Below are positions 52,483-60,328 of a stretch of DNA of 64,000 nt, in pieces. Where the stretch lies: assembly GCF_001824475.1 (NCBI RefSeq), contig NZ_MHXN01000014.1:1-64000 (forward strand), written 5' to 3'. Source of the DNA: Phenylobacterium sp. RIFCSPHIGHO2_01_FULL_69_31 (GTDB taxonomy: Bacteria > Pseudomonadota > Alphaproteobacteria > Caulobacterales > Caulobacteraceae). The notes under the pieces were generated by a model. The model saw only the letters and a list, made by a program, of their open reading frames with translations. It was not told the DNA's origin and ran no database searches. The first letter of the stretch is position 1. The number at the start of each line of letters is the position of its first letter. The translations under genes were made by a program, and so were the position numbers.

Positions 52483-53997
52483 TTGTTCGACGCGCTGACA
52501 GATCGGCTGACAGGGGTTTTCGACCGGCTCTCCGGCCGTGGCGTGCTGTCCGAAAAGGATATCGACGAGGCGATGCGCGAGGTGCGCGTGGCCCTGCTCG
52601 AGGCCGACGTCGCCCTGCCGGTCGTGCGCGACTTCATCGCAAAGGCTAAGGAACGCGCCACCGGCGAGGCGGTGATCCGTTCGGTCCGCCCCGCCGACCA
52701 GGTGGTCAAGATCACCTATGACGGCCTGGTGGAGATGCTGGGCGGAGAGGGCGAGCCCGAGGGGCTGAACCTCTCGCTGAACCCGCCCACCGTGATCCTG
52801 ATGGCCGGTCTCCAGGGCTCGGGCAAGACCACCACCGCCGGCAAGCTGGCGCTGCGCCTCGTCAAGGAACGCAAGAAGGTCCTGCTGGCCTCGCTGGACA
52901 CCCGCCGCCCCGCCGCCATGGAGCAGCTGGGCATGCTGGCCGAACAGGCTGGCGCGAACTTCCTGCCGATCGTCGCCGGACAGTCGGCTCCCGACATCGC
53001 CCGCCGCGCCATGCAGGCCGCGAAGCTCCAGGGCTTCGACATCCTGATCCTCGACACCGCCGGCCGCACCACCATCGACGAGGCGATGATGAGCGAGGCG
53101 GCCGAGATCGCGAAGATCTCCAGCCCCTCCGAGACCCTGCTGGTCGCCGACGCCCTGACCGGCCAGGACGCCGTCCGCACCGCCAAGGCCTTCCACGAAC
53201 GCCTGCCGCTCACCGGCCTGGTGCTGACGAGGGCCGACGGCGACGGCCGCGGGGGCGCCGCGCTGTCGATGCGCGCCGTCACCGGACTGCCGATCAAGTT
53301 CCTCGGCGTATCGGAAAAGATCGACGGCCTGGACGCGTTCGACGCGGCCCGCGTGGCCGGCCGGATCCTGGGACGCGGCGACGTGGTCGCTCTGGTCGAG
53401 AAGGCCGCCCAGGAACTGGACATGGCCAAGGCGGAAGCCACGGCCAAGAAACTCGCCAAGGGTCAGTTCGACCTCGACATGATGGCCGACCAGCTCGCCC
53501 AGATGAAGCGCATGGGCGGCATGGAAGGCATGATGGGCCTCCTGCCCGGCGTGCGGAACATGAAGAAGCAGATCGCCGAGAGCGGTCTGACCGACAAGAC
53601 CTTCGACCGCCAGGTGGCCATCATCTCGTCGATGACCAAACAGGAGCGGAAGAAGCCCGACATCCTGGCCGCCTCCCGGAAGCGCCGGATCGCCGCCGGC
53701 GCCGGGGTGGACGTGGCCGAGGTGAACCGCCTCTTGAAACAGCATCGCCAGATGGCGGACGCCTTCAAGTCGCTGAGCAAGAACGGCGGCAAGGGCTTCG
53801 GCCAGATGGCCAAGATGCTCGGCGCGGGCGGCATGGACATGGGCAAGCTGGGCCAGATGGCCGCCGGCGGCCAGCAGCCCACGCCCGAACAGCTCGAGGA
53901 AATGGCCGCCAAGCTCAAGAACATGCCCGGCGGCATGCCGAAACTTCCCGGCCTCGGTGGCGGCCTGCCGCCGGGCTTCAATCCGTTCAAGAAATAG
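52483..53997 (+). CDS. ffh: Ffh, signal recognition particle protein SRP54
   Basis: The product is 504 residues from a TTG at 52483, with GGAG seven bases upstream; the N-domain helix MFDALTDRLTGVFDRLSG starts exactly there. G-domain motifs are LQGSGKTTTAGKLA near residue 110, DTAGRTTIDEAMM and TRADGDGRGGAAL. The C-terminal M domain (from about 300) is Met-rich and ends with an unusually Gly/Met/Pro-rich tail (GGMPKLPGLGGGLPPG). It binds signal sequences and SRP RNA and docks with FtsY. It heads the ffh-rpsP-rimM group. Confidence 0.96.
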   Translation: MFDALTDRLTGVFDRLSGRGVLSEKDIDEAMREVRVALLEADVALPVVRDFIAKAKERATGEAVIRSVRPADQVVKITYDGLVEMLGGEGEPEGLNLSLNPPTVILMAGLQGSGKTTTAGKLALRLVKERKKVLLASLDTRRPAAMEQLGMLAEQAGANFLPIVAGQSAPDIARRAMQAAKLQGFDILILDTAGRTTIDEAMMSEAAEIAKISSPSETLLVADALTGQDAVRTAKAFHERLPLTGLVLTRADGDGRGGAALSMRAVTGLPIKFLGVSEKIDGLDAFDAARVAGRILGRGDVVALVEKAAQELDMAKAEATAKKLAKGQFDLDMMADQLAQMKRMGGMEGMMGLLPGVRNMKKQIAESGLTDKTFDRQVAIISSMTKQERKKPDILAASRKRRIAAGAGVDVAEVNRLLKQHRQMADAFKSLSKNGGKGFGQMAKMLGAGGMDMGKLGQMAAGGQQPTPEQLEEMAAKLKNMPGGMPKLPGLGGGLPPGFNPFKK

Positions 53998-54021
53998 ATT
54001 TCAGACCAAGGACTTACGACA

Positions 54022-54567
54022 ATGCTGAAGATCCGTCTCGCCCGTGGCGGCGCCAAGAAGCGCCCCTACTACTCGATCGTCGTCGCCGACAGCCACTCGC
54101 CCCGCGACGGCCGCTTCATCGAGAAGGTCGGCTCCTACAACCCTCTGCTCAAGAAGGACGATCCGAACCGCGTCGTGCTGAAGGTCGAGCGCATCCAGGA
54201 GTGGATGGCCAAGGGCGCCCAGCCGACCGACCGCGTCGCCCGCGAGCTGGGCAAGATCGGCGTGACCAAGTGGGAAGCCGGCAACAACCCGAACAAGGGC
54301 AAGCCGGGCAAGAAGGCCACCGAACGCGCCGAGGAGAAGGCCCAGAAGGAAGCCGACCGCGCCGCGGCCGCCGCCGAAGCCGCCGCCAACCCGCCGCCGG
54401 TGGAAGAGCCGGTCGCCGAGGAAGCTCCGGCCACCGCCGAAGCCGCTCCGGAAGCTGCTGCCGAAGAAGCGCCCGCGGCTGAAGCCGCCGCTGAAGAAGC
54501 TCCGGCCGCCGAAGCTCCCGCCGAAGAGGCTCCGGCCGCTGCGGCCGAAGGCGAAGACAAGGCCTGA
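54022..54567 (+). CDS. rpsP: Ribosomal protein S16 with a long Ala/Glu tail
   Basis: Residues 1-83 are standard S16 ([21 protein letters not shown], core shown; [30 protein letters not shown]). A further 98 residues follow: a Lys-rich helix ([20 protein letters not shown]) and then repeats of [12 protein letters not shown] sequence. Alphaproteobacterial S16 often has a C-terminal extension, but this one more than doubles the protein. The tail is acidic and probably disordered. It starts 24 bp after ffh and ends 11 bp before rimM. Confidence 0.95.
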   Translation: MLKIRLARGGAKKRPYYSIVVADSHSPRDGRFIEKVGSYNPLLKKDDPNRVVLKVERIQEWMAKGAQPTDRVARELGKIGVTKWEAGNNPNKGKPGKKATERAEEKAQKEADRAAAAAEAAANPPPVEEPVAEEAPATAEAAPEAAAEEAPAAEAAAEEAPAAEAPAEEAPAAAAEGEDKA

Positions 54568-54578
54568 GGCGCGTCTGG

Positions 54579-55085
54579 ATGAGCGATGATCTCATCCAGG
54601 TGGGCCGCGTTGCGGGCGCCTTCGGCGTCCGCGGCGAGGTCCGCATCACCAGCTTCACGGCCGAGCCGCTGGCGCTGTTGGACTACAGGGATCTGAAGCG
54701 TCAGGACGGCTCGGTCGGCCTCACGCTCACCTCCGGGCGCCCCGCCAAGGGCGGGATCGTCGCCCGCGCGACGGAAATCGAGACCCGCGAACAGGCCGAA
54801 GCCCTGCGCGGCCTCAAGCTCTACATCTCCCGGAACAAGCTGCCCGAGCCTGACGAGGACGAGTTCTACGTCACGGACCTGGTCGGCCTGTCGGTGGTCG
54901 ATGCCGCGGGCGAGCCCCTGGGCCGCATCAAGGCCGTCCAGGACTTCGGCGCCGGCGACCTGCTGGAGGTCTCGCCCGTCGAAGGCGGCGCCACCTGGTA
55001 CCTACCTTTCACCCGCGAAGCCGTCCCCGAAGTGCGCGTCGCCGACGGCGTGGTCGTGGGCGTAAAGCCGGACGAGGTGGAGTAG
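54579..55085 (+). CDS. rimM: RimM, 16S rRNA processing factor
   Basis: This 168-residue protein has an N-terminal RimM barrel (VGRVAGAFGVRGEVRITSF, EQAEALRGLKLYISR) and a C-terminal PRC barrel (FYVTDLVGLSVVDAAGEPLG, GDLLEVSP, YLPFTREAVPEV). It binds S19 and helps 30S head assembly. It follows rpsP closely, as in most bacteria, but trmD is displaced 2.7 kb downstream. Confidence 0.95.
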   Translation: MSDDLIQVGRVAGAFGVRGEVRITSFTAEPLALLDYRDLKRQDGSVGLTLTSGRPAKGGIVARATEIETREQAEALRGLKLYISRNKLPEPDEDEFYVTDLVGLSVVDAAGEPLGRIKAVQDFGAGDLLEVSPVEGGATWYLPFTREAVPEVRVADGVVVGVKPDEVE

Positions 55086-55090
55086 CACCC

Positions 55091-55203
55091 CAATTCCTCC
55101 CCCGTTGGGGAGGGGACCGCGAAGCGGTGGAGGGGGTCATCCCGAGCTTTTGAGCGGACCCCCTCAGTCGGCAGTCGCCGACAGCTCCCCCGACGGGGAG
55201 CAA
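55091..55203. repeat. Palindromic intergenic repeat (copy 3)
   Basis: The left half (CTCCCCCGTTGGGGAG, then GGGACCGCGAAGCGGTGGAGGGGG) matches the G-rich module of copy 1. The right half (55153-55202) is the near-exact reverse complement of copy 2. It is therefore the fullest copy of the family, with at least three internal hairpins. It lies between the convergent rimM and tesB genes and probably ends both transcripts. Confidence 0.85.
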
Positions 55204-55213
55204 TTGCTCTGAG

Positions 55214-56086
55214 TCACTTCGCCCTCGGCTTGCGCATCCGCATCAGGCCTTCCTGGGCGCAGCTCGCCACCAGGGCGCCATCCGAGGCGCGGTAGATGTA
55301 GCCCAGGTTGAAGCCCCGGCCGCCGGAGGCGGAGGGGCTCTCCTGAACATAGAGGTGCCACTGGTTGAAATCGGTCGGCCGGTGGAACCACATGGCGTGG
55401 TCCAGGCTCGCCGACTGGAAGCCCGGCGTGCGCCAACTCACCCCGTGGGGGCGGACCGCGGTGCCCAGCAGGCTCATGTCCGAGGCGTAGGCCAGGATCA
55501 CCTGGTGCATGTGCGGGTCGCCGCCGATCGGGTGGCGAGCGCGGAACCAGACCTGCTGGTTCGGCTCGCGCGGCTCAGGCGCGGCGATGTCGAACCGGCC
55601 GCCCACGGTGCGCATCTCGATCGGCTGCTCGCGGTCGATCCAATCTTGGTCCTCGGGGGGAGCCTCGGCGCGCAGCCGCTTGCGCATCTCGGCGTCGCCC
55701 TCGACGTCGTCCCAGCCCGGCGCGTCCGGCATGTCGGCCTGATGCTCGTAGCCGTCCTCGGCCACCTGGAACGAGGCGGCCAGGTTGAAGATCTGCTGGC
55801 CGTGCTGGACGGCGATGACCCGCCGGGTGGTGAAGCTGCCGCCATCGCGCGAGCGGTCCACCTCGAAGACGATGGGGATCGACGGGTCGCCCGGGCGGAT
55901 GAAATAGCAGTGCAGCGAGTGGCAGACCCGATCCTCGACCGTCTCGTAAGCCGCCAGCAGCGACTGGGCGATCACCTGGCCGCCATAAATCCTCTGGCGC
56001 TGTTCCTCGTCGGGCGTCGTGCCCCGGAACAGGTTCACTTCCAGCCGCTCCAGCTTGAGCGTTTCGGCGAGCGTCTGGCCGGTCAT
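55214..56086 (-). CDS. Acyl-CoA thioesterase II (TesB type), paralogue A
   Basis: This 290-residue double-hotdog protein has GGQVIAQSLLAAYETV near residue 35, SLHCYFIRPGDPSIPIVFEVDRSRDGGSF (core YFIRPGDPSIPI), ASLDHAMWFHRPTDFNQWHLYVQESPSASGGRGF (core SLDHAMWFHRP), and a basic end MRKPRAK. TesB hydrolyses medium and long acyl-CoA esters. It lies 66 bp downstream of a close paralogue on the same strand. Confidence 0.93.
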   Translation of the reverse strand: MTGQTLAETLKLERLEVNLFRGTTPDEEQRQRIYGGQVIAQSLLAAYETVEDRVCHSLHCYFIRPGDPSIPIVFEVDRSRDGGSFTTRRVIAVQHGQQIFNLAASFQVAEDGYEHQADMPDAPGWDDVEGDAEMRKRLRAEAPPEDQDWIDREQPIEMRTVGGRFDIAAPEPREPNQQVWFRARHPIGGDPHMHQVILAYASDMSLLGTAVRPHGVSWRTPGFQSASLDHAMWFHRPTDFNQWHLYVQESPSASGGRGFNLGYIYRASDGALVASCAQEGLMRMRKPRAK

Positions 56087-56152
56087 GGCGTTCCCGATTG
56101 CTGCAGTCGCGAAGGCGCGTGCCTTACGCTCCGAGCGGGCGGGTGTGAAGCT

Positions 56153-57040
56153 CTACTTCGCCGTCTTCATCCGCAGCAGGCCCTCCTGGGCCACCGACGC
56201 CACCAGGGTCCCGTCCTCGGCGAAGATCTGGCCCCGGATCAGGCCCCGGCCGTCCGACGCCGAGGGGCTGTCGTGGACGTAGAGATGCCACTGGTTGAAG
56301 TCGGCCTGGGCGTGGAACCACATGGCGTGGTCCAGGCTGGCCGACTGGAAGCCCGGCGTCTGCCAATGGACCCCGTGCGGCCGCATGGCGGTCGACAGCA
56401 GGTTCATGTCGGAGGCGTAGGCCAGGATCACCTGGTGCATGTGGGCGTCGTCGCCGATGGGCGAGCGGCAGCGGAACCAGTTCTGCGCCACCGGCTCCTT
56501 GGGACCATCCATCCAGTAGGTGCGCGCGTCCTTGGATCGCATCTCGATGGGCATGGGCCGCGAGAGCCAACGCTTCGCCTGCTCGGGCGCGTCCTTCATC
56601 AGCTCGCGCATGACCTCCATCTGGTCCTTCAGCTCGCTCCAGTGCGGGCCGGCCGGCATGGGCGCCTGGTGATGGAAGCCTTCCTCCGGATCCTTGAAGG
56701 AGGCCGCGAGATTGAAGATCTGCTTGCCGTGCTGGACCGCCACCACGCGCCGGGTGGTGAAGCTGCCGCCGTCACGGCTGCGGTCCACCTCGAAGACGAT
56801 CGGCACGGTCGGATCGCCGGGGCGGATGAAATAGCAATGCAACGAGTGGCAGACCCGGCCCTCGACGGTCTCGTAGGCCGCCAGCAGCGACTGGGCGATC
56901 ACCTGGCCGCCGAAGATCCGGCCGGGTGAGTTGTCCGGCGTCGTGCCCCGGAACAGGTTCATCTCGATCCGCTCGAGCTGCAGGGTCTCGACCAGGGTCT
57001 CGTCCTGGCCTTCGGTTTCCGGCGTCTGGGGCTCGCTCAT
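56153..57040 (-). CDS. Acyl-CoA thioesterase II (TesB type), paralogue B
   Basis: This 295-residue protein shares long identical stretches with paralogue A (GGQVIAQSLLAAYETVE, RVCHSLHCYFIRPGDP, QSASLDHAMWFH), so the pair arose by tandem duplication. It differs most in the middle (about 125-185), which could set chain-length preference. The start is the ATG at 57040. It is divergent from the small membrane protein gene upstream. Confidence 0.93.
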   Translation of the reverse strand: MSEPQTPETEGQDETLVETLQLERIEMNLFRGTTPDNSPGRIFGGQVIAQSLLAAYETVEGRVCHSLHCYFIRPGDPTVPIVFEVDRSRDGGSFTTRRVVAVQHGKQIFNLAASFKDPEEGFHHQAPMPAGPHWSELKDQMEVMRELMKDAPEQAKRWLSRPMPIEMRSKDARTYWMDGPKEPVAQNWFRCRSPIGDDAHMHQVILAYASDMNLLSTAMRPHGVHWQTPGFQSASLDHAMWFHAQADFNQWHLYVHDSPSASDGRGLIRGQIFAEDGTLVASVAQEGLLRMKTAK

Positions 57041-57124
57041 GCGGGCCGATTACGCTGCGGGGCGCCCGGCGGCAAGGCGCAGCCGCCCTTGCGCGGGCGC
57101 GGCGAGCACCGTCATCCTGAGGTG

Positions 57125-57727
57125 ATGGGAGAGAGCCCCTACATCCGACCCGTGTGGCGCACACGGCTCGCCGCCGTGCTGGTGGCGTGGATGGTGCTCG
57201 CCGTCTCCGTGATGCTGGCGGCCGCGCGACTGATGGAGGTCACGCCTCCGTCCGTGGCGCCGATGCTGCTGCTGGCGCTCTATGTGGTTCCGCCGCCTGC
57301 GCTGCTGGCCTGGAGCTTCTGGCACATGATGCGTGAGCCCGTGACTGGCTGGCTGGCGCCGACTGTCCTGATGACCTTCTGCGGCGCGCTGATCCCGCTG
57401 TCCCCGCCAATCTACGATCTCGGGGTGCGGCTGAACTTCCAGGCGCGCCGCCCGGCCTACGAGGCGATCGCCGCCGAGGTGCGCGACGGCCGGATCGGCG
57501 GCCTTCCCAACCGCCGGGGCTGGATCTCGGGCGAGCGGGACGGCGTGCGCTTCCGCTTTCGGCCGGCGGAACGGGGCGTGATCGACTTCACCTGGGCCGA
57601 GGCCTACGGCCTGAAGGCCGGCGTCCGCTACGACGACACCCCCTGCGTCAGCCGGCGCGGCGCCCTCTGCATCGACCGCGGCGAGCGCCTGGCCGAGCGC
57701 TATACCTACTACGCCCGGTTCTTCTGA
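57125..57727 (+). CDS. Membrane protein of unknown function
   Basis: From the ATG at 57125 the product is 200 residues; an ATG at 57089 is possible. Three membrane helices (about 15-35, 45-65, 78-98) precede a soluble domain of about 100 residues with two Cys (DTPCVSRRGALCID) near the end, probably periplasmic with a disulfide. No family is recognised. It precedes trmD by 39 bp and may be read with it. Confidence 0.75.
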   Translation: MGESPYIRPVWRTRLAAVLVAWMVLAVSVMLAAARLMEVTPPSVAPMLLLALYVVPPPALLAWSFWHMMREPVTGWLAPTVLMTFCGALIPLSPPIYDLGVRLNFQARRPAYEAIAAEVRDGRIGGLPNRRGWISGERDGVRFRFRPAERGVIDFTWAEAYGLKAGVRYDDTPCVSRRGALCIDRGERLAERYTYYARFF

Positions 57728-57766
57728 GGCTTGACGGCGCGGCCCTGAACAGCGCCTTCACCCGCC

Positions 57767-58477
57767 ATGTCGTTCGACTGCACAGTCCTGACCATGTTTC
57801 CGGACGCGTTTCCGGGCCCGCTGGGCGTCTCCCTGATCGGGACGGCGTGGCGAGAGGCCGCGCTCTGGACGTTGGAAACGGTGGACATTCGGGGCTTTTC
57901 CACAGATAAGCGCGGCTTCCTCGACGACACCCCTGCGGGTGGCGGTCCGGGACAAGTGATGCGGGCGGACGTGATCGCCTCTGCGCTCGACAGCGTGGAG
58001 CGGCGGGAACGGCCGCTTTTGTACATGAGCGCACGGGGTCGCCCTCTCACCCAGGCGCGCGTGAAGGAATGGGCCGCCGGTCCGGGACTGATCGTCCTGT
58101 GCGGGCGGTTCGAGGGGGTGGACCAGCGGGTGCTCGACGCCCGCGGGTTCGAGGAGGTCTCCGTCGGAGACGCGGTCCTCGCCGGTGGCGAGGCGGCGGC
58201 GATGGTGGCGATCGAGGCTTGCGTACGGCTGGTTCCGGGGGTCCTGGGACAGGCGATGAGCCTTAGTGAAGAAAGCTTCGAGGACGGGCTCCTCGAACAT
58301 CCGCAGTACACGAGGCCGCGGACGTTCGAAGGGCTGGACATCCCCGAGGTCCTGCTGAGCGGCCACCACGGCGACATCCGCAAGTGGCGGCAGGCGAAGC
58401 GGGAAGAGACCACGCAGGAGCGGCGGCCGGACTTGTGGGCGCAGCGACCTGCCAATCAACAGGCAAAGGGCGATTGA
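57767..58477 (+). CDS. trmD: TrmD, tRNA (guanine37-N1)-methyltransferase
   Basis: This 236-residue SPOUT enzyme starts with CTVLTMFPDAFPGPLGVSL. It has PAGGGPGQVMRADV, the trefoil knot LIVLCGRFEGVDQRVLDA and SVGDAVLAGGEAAAMV, and the C-terminal YTRPRTFEGLDIPEVLLSGHHGDI (core YTRPRTFEGLDIPEVL). It makes m1G37 and prevents frameshifting. rplS follows after 21 bp. The start is the ATG at 57767. Confidence 0.96.
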   Translation: MSFDCTVLTMFPDAFPGPLGVSLIGTAWREAALWTLETVDIRGFSTDKRGFLDDTPAGGGPGQVMRADVIASALDSVERRERPLLYMSARGRPLTQARVKEWAAGPGLIVLCGRFEGVDQRVLDARGFEEVSVGDAVLAGGEAAAMVAIEACVRLVPGVLGQAMSLSEESFEDGLLEHPQYTRPRTFEGLDIPEVLLSGHHGDIRKWRQAKREETTQERRPDLWAQRPANQQAKGD

Positions 58478-58498
58478 AGCCCGGTAAGGATGACGACA

Positions 58499-58906
58499 AT
58501 GGCTGCCAACATCATCGAAACCCTCCGCAAGGAAGAAGCCGACCGCCTGCTGGCGACGCGCAAGATCCCTGAATTCCGCCCGGGCGACACCGTCCGCGTG
58601 AACGTGAAGATCAAGGAAGGCGAGCGCGAGCGCGTCCAGGCCTACGAGGGCGTCTGCATCGCCCGGGCCGGCCAGGGCGTCGACGAGAACTTCACCGTCC
58701 GCAAGATCTCCTTCGGCGAAGGCGTGGAACGCGTGTTCCCGATCCTGTCGCCGAACATCGACTCCATCGAGGTGAAGCGTCGCGGCGTCGTCCGTCGCGC
58801 CAAGCTGTACTACCTGCGCGACCGCCGCGGTAAGTCGGCCCGGATCGCCGAGCGCCAGATGGCCGCCAAGACGACCGAAGCCGCGCCGGAGACCGAAGAG
58901 GCCTAA
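58499..58906 (+). CDS. rplS: Ribosomal protein L19
   Basis: From the ATG at 58499 (AAGGA eight bases upstream) the product is 135 residues; an ATG at 58490 would place the ribosome site too close. L19 hallmarks are [29 protein letters not shown] (core [15 protein letters not shown]), [18 protein letters not shown] and [19 protein letters not shown] short acidic tail ([11 protein letters not shown]) extends it. It closes the group before a strong terminator. Confidence 0.97.
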   Translation: MAANIIETLRKEEADRLLATRKIPEFRPGDTVRVNVKIKEGERERVQAYEGVCIARAGQGVDENFTVRKISFGEGVERVFPILSPNIDSIEVKRRGVVRRAKLYYLRDRRGKSARIAERQMAAKTTEAAPETEEA

Positions 58907-58934
58907 GAGCCGCTTCGAGCATCGGAACGACAGG

Positions 58935-58964
58935 ACGGCGGCCGGAGCGATCCGGCCGCCGTTT
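58935..58964 (+). terminator. Terminator hairpin after rplS
   Basis: An 11-bp perfect stem (58935-58945 with 58952-58962: ACGGCGGCCGG and CCGGCCGCCGT) encloses the loop AGCGAT. It is followed by TTCC, a short T-run, 29 bases after the rplS stop. Confidence 0.8.
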
Positions 58965-58991
58965 CCATGTCCGCCGCCAGGCCCTTCCCGC

Positions 58992-59894
58992 CTACGCCTT
59001 CGCCACGTAGGCGCCGAGTTCCTTGGCGAGGTGGTCGAACATCAAGCGCATGCGCGGGCTTCCCCGCAGGGTCTCGTGCATGCAGATCCAGATATCCAGG
59101 CCGAACGAGAAGGCGTCGGGCATCACGGGCACCAGGCCGAAGCGTTCGCCGATCTGCCGCTGGCAGGTCCCGATGCCGAAGCCCGCCCGCAGCGCCGCCA
59201 GCTGGGCCACGTGGTTGTCGGTGCGCAGGGCGAAGAGGTCGCGGGTGATCGGCCGGCCGATGGACATTTCACTGACCATCTCGGGAAACTCCCGGTCGAA
59301 GCCGATCAGGGTGTGGCCGGCCAGCTCGTCGAAGTCGGCCGGCAGACCGTGGCGCTCGATGTAGTCCGGTGTCGCGTAGAAGCCGAGGCTGAGCTCCCCC
59401 ACCTTCTTCGCCACCAGGCTGTTCTGGGTGGGGCGGGACATGCGCACCGCCACGTCGGCGTCGCGGCGGTTCAGGTCCTCGTTCTTATTGGACAAGGTCA
59501 GCTCGACGTCGACGCCGGGATGGGCGCGGCGGAAACGGGCCAGGATCTCGGGCAGCACCTCGATACCCACGATCTCGCTGGCCGCCAGGCGGACCACGCC
59601 CCCCTCCCCGCTGGCCACGCCGGACGCATCCCGACCCGCCGCCTCCGCGGCGGCGGCCATGTCGGCCAGGTGCGGGCGGAACGCCAGGGCCAGGTCGGTG
59701 GGCTGCAGGCCGCGGGGGCTGCGCAGGAACAGGGGCGCCCCGAGCTGGCGCTCCAGCTGGTCGATGTGCCGTCCGAGCGTCGGCTGCGTCAGGCGTCGCA
59801 GGCGCGCCGCGGCCGAGAAGCTGCCGGCCTCCAGCACCGCGTGAAGGCTCTGCATCAGGTCCCAGTCGGGCGTGTTCGGCATACCCGTATGCAT
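58992..59894 (-). CDS. LysR-family transcription regulator
   Basis: From the ATG at 59894 the product is 300 residues; ATG 59882 or TTG 59918 are alternatives. The winged helix is WDLMQSLHAVLEAGSFSAAARL with LTQPTLGRHIDQLERQLG, and the periplasmic-binding-like effector domain follows (GVVRLAASEIVGIEVLPEIL, core LAASEIVGIEVLP; RDLFALRTDNHVAQLAAL). The effector is unknown. Targets may be its own gene or neighbours. It is read away from the leu operon. Confidence 0.92.
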   Translation of the reverse strand: MHTGMPNTPDWDLMQSLHAVLEAGSFSAAARLRRLTQPTLGRHIDQLERQLGAPLFLRSPRGLQPTDLALAFRPHLADMAAAAEAAGRDASGVASGEGGVVRLAASEIVGIEVLPEILARFRRAHPGVDVELTLSNKNEDLNRRDADVAVRMSRPTQNSLVAKKVGELSLGFYATPDYIERHGLPADFDELAGHTLIGFDREFPEMVSEMSIGRPITRDLFALRTDNHVAQLAALRAGFGIGTCQRQIGERFGLVPVMPDAFSFGLDIWICMHETLRGSPRMRLMFDHLAKELGAYVAKA

Positions 59895-59922
59895 ACTGGT
59901 TTCCGGCGCCCGCGGCAAAACG

Positions 59923-60201
59923 TCAGGGTTGCTCGTAAACGATCAGCCAGCTGCCGTAGCGCCGGGCATTGGCTAGGGCCTCGCGGAAGTCCTCGGGCAT
60001 GGCGGCAGCGTCGATCACCTCGGCGGTGCGCAGGGCGCGGACCTGGGCGAAGCCGTCGCGTTCCGCCTCCCGCACGGCGACCGTCTCGGCCGCGGCCGCG
60101 TCATACACAGCAACGAAGGCCAGTATGGTCAGGGGCGGCGGGACGCCGTTCTCCACCCCCTCCAGCGTCACCACGAACACCCCGACCGGCGTCTCATCCA
60201 T
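59923..60201 (-). CDS. Small protein of unknown function
   Basis: This 92-residue soluble protein has an alternating strand pattern (GVFVVTLEGVENG, TILAFVAVYD) and helices rich in Ala/Glu. The end, YGSWLIVYEQP, looks structured. There is no signal or membrane helix and no recognised family. It lies 28 bp upstream of the LysR gene on the same strand and diverges from leuC. The ATG at 60201 is chosen. Confidence 0.65.
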   Translation of the reverse strand: MDETPVGVFVVTLEGVENGVPPPLTILAFVAVYDAAAAETVAVREAERDGFAQVRALRTAEVIDAAAMPEDFREALANARRYGSWLIVYEQP

Positions 60202-60257
60202 GAGGGCTGTATCCCGCGATCCGGCCTCCGGCCAAAGCCCGGATCACCTTCTTATTG

Positions 60258-60271
60258 ATTAGCAATCTAAT
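60258..60271. promoter_or_regulatory. Inverted repeat upstream of leuC
   Basis: ATTAG-CAAT-CTAAT (60258-60271) is an exact 5-bp inverted repeat with a 4-base centre in an otherwise GC-rich gap, 57 bp before leuC. It contains a T-N-A spacing like LysR-type sites and could serve either divergent gene. It is short, so this is tentative. Confidence 0.35.
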
Positions 60272-60328
60272 GAAATGCGGCGTTGCAGCACTAGACGACC
60301 CCGCCTCGGCGGACCTACATGCACGGCC

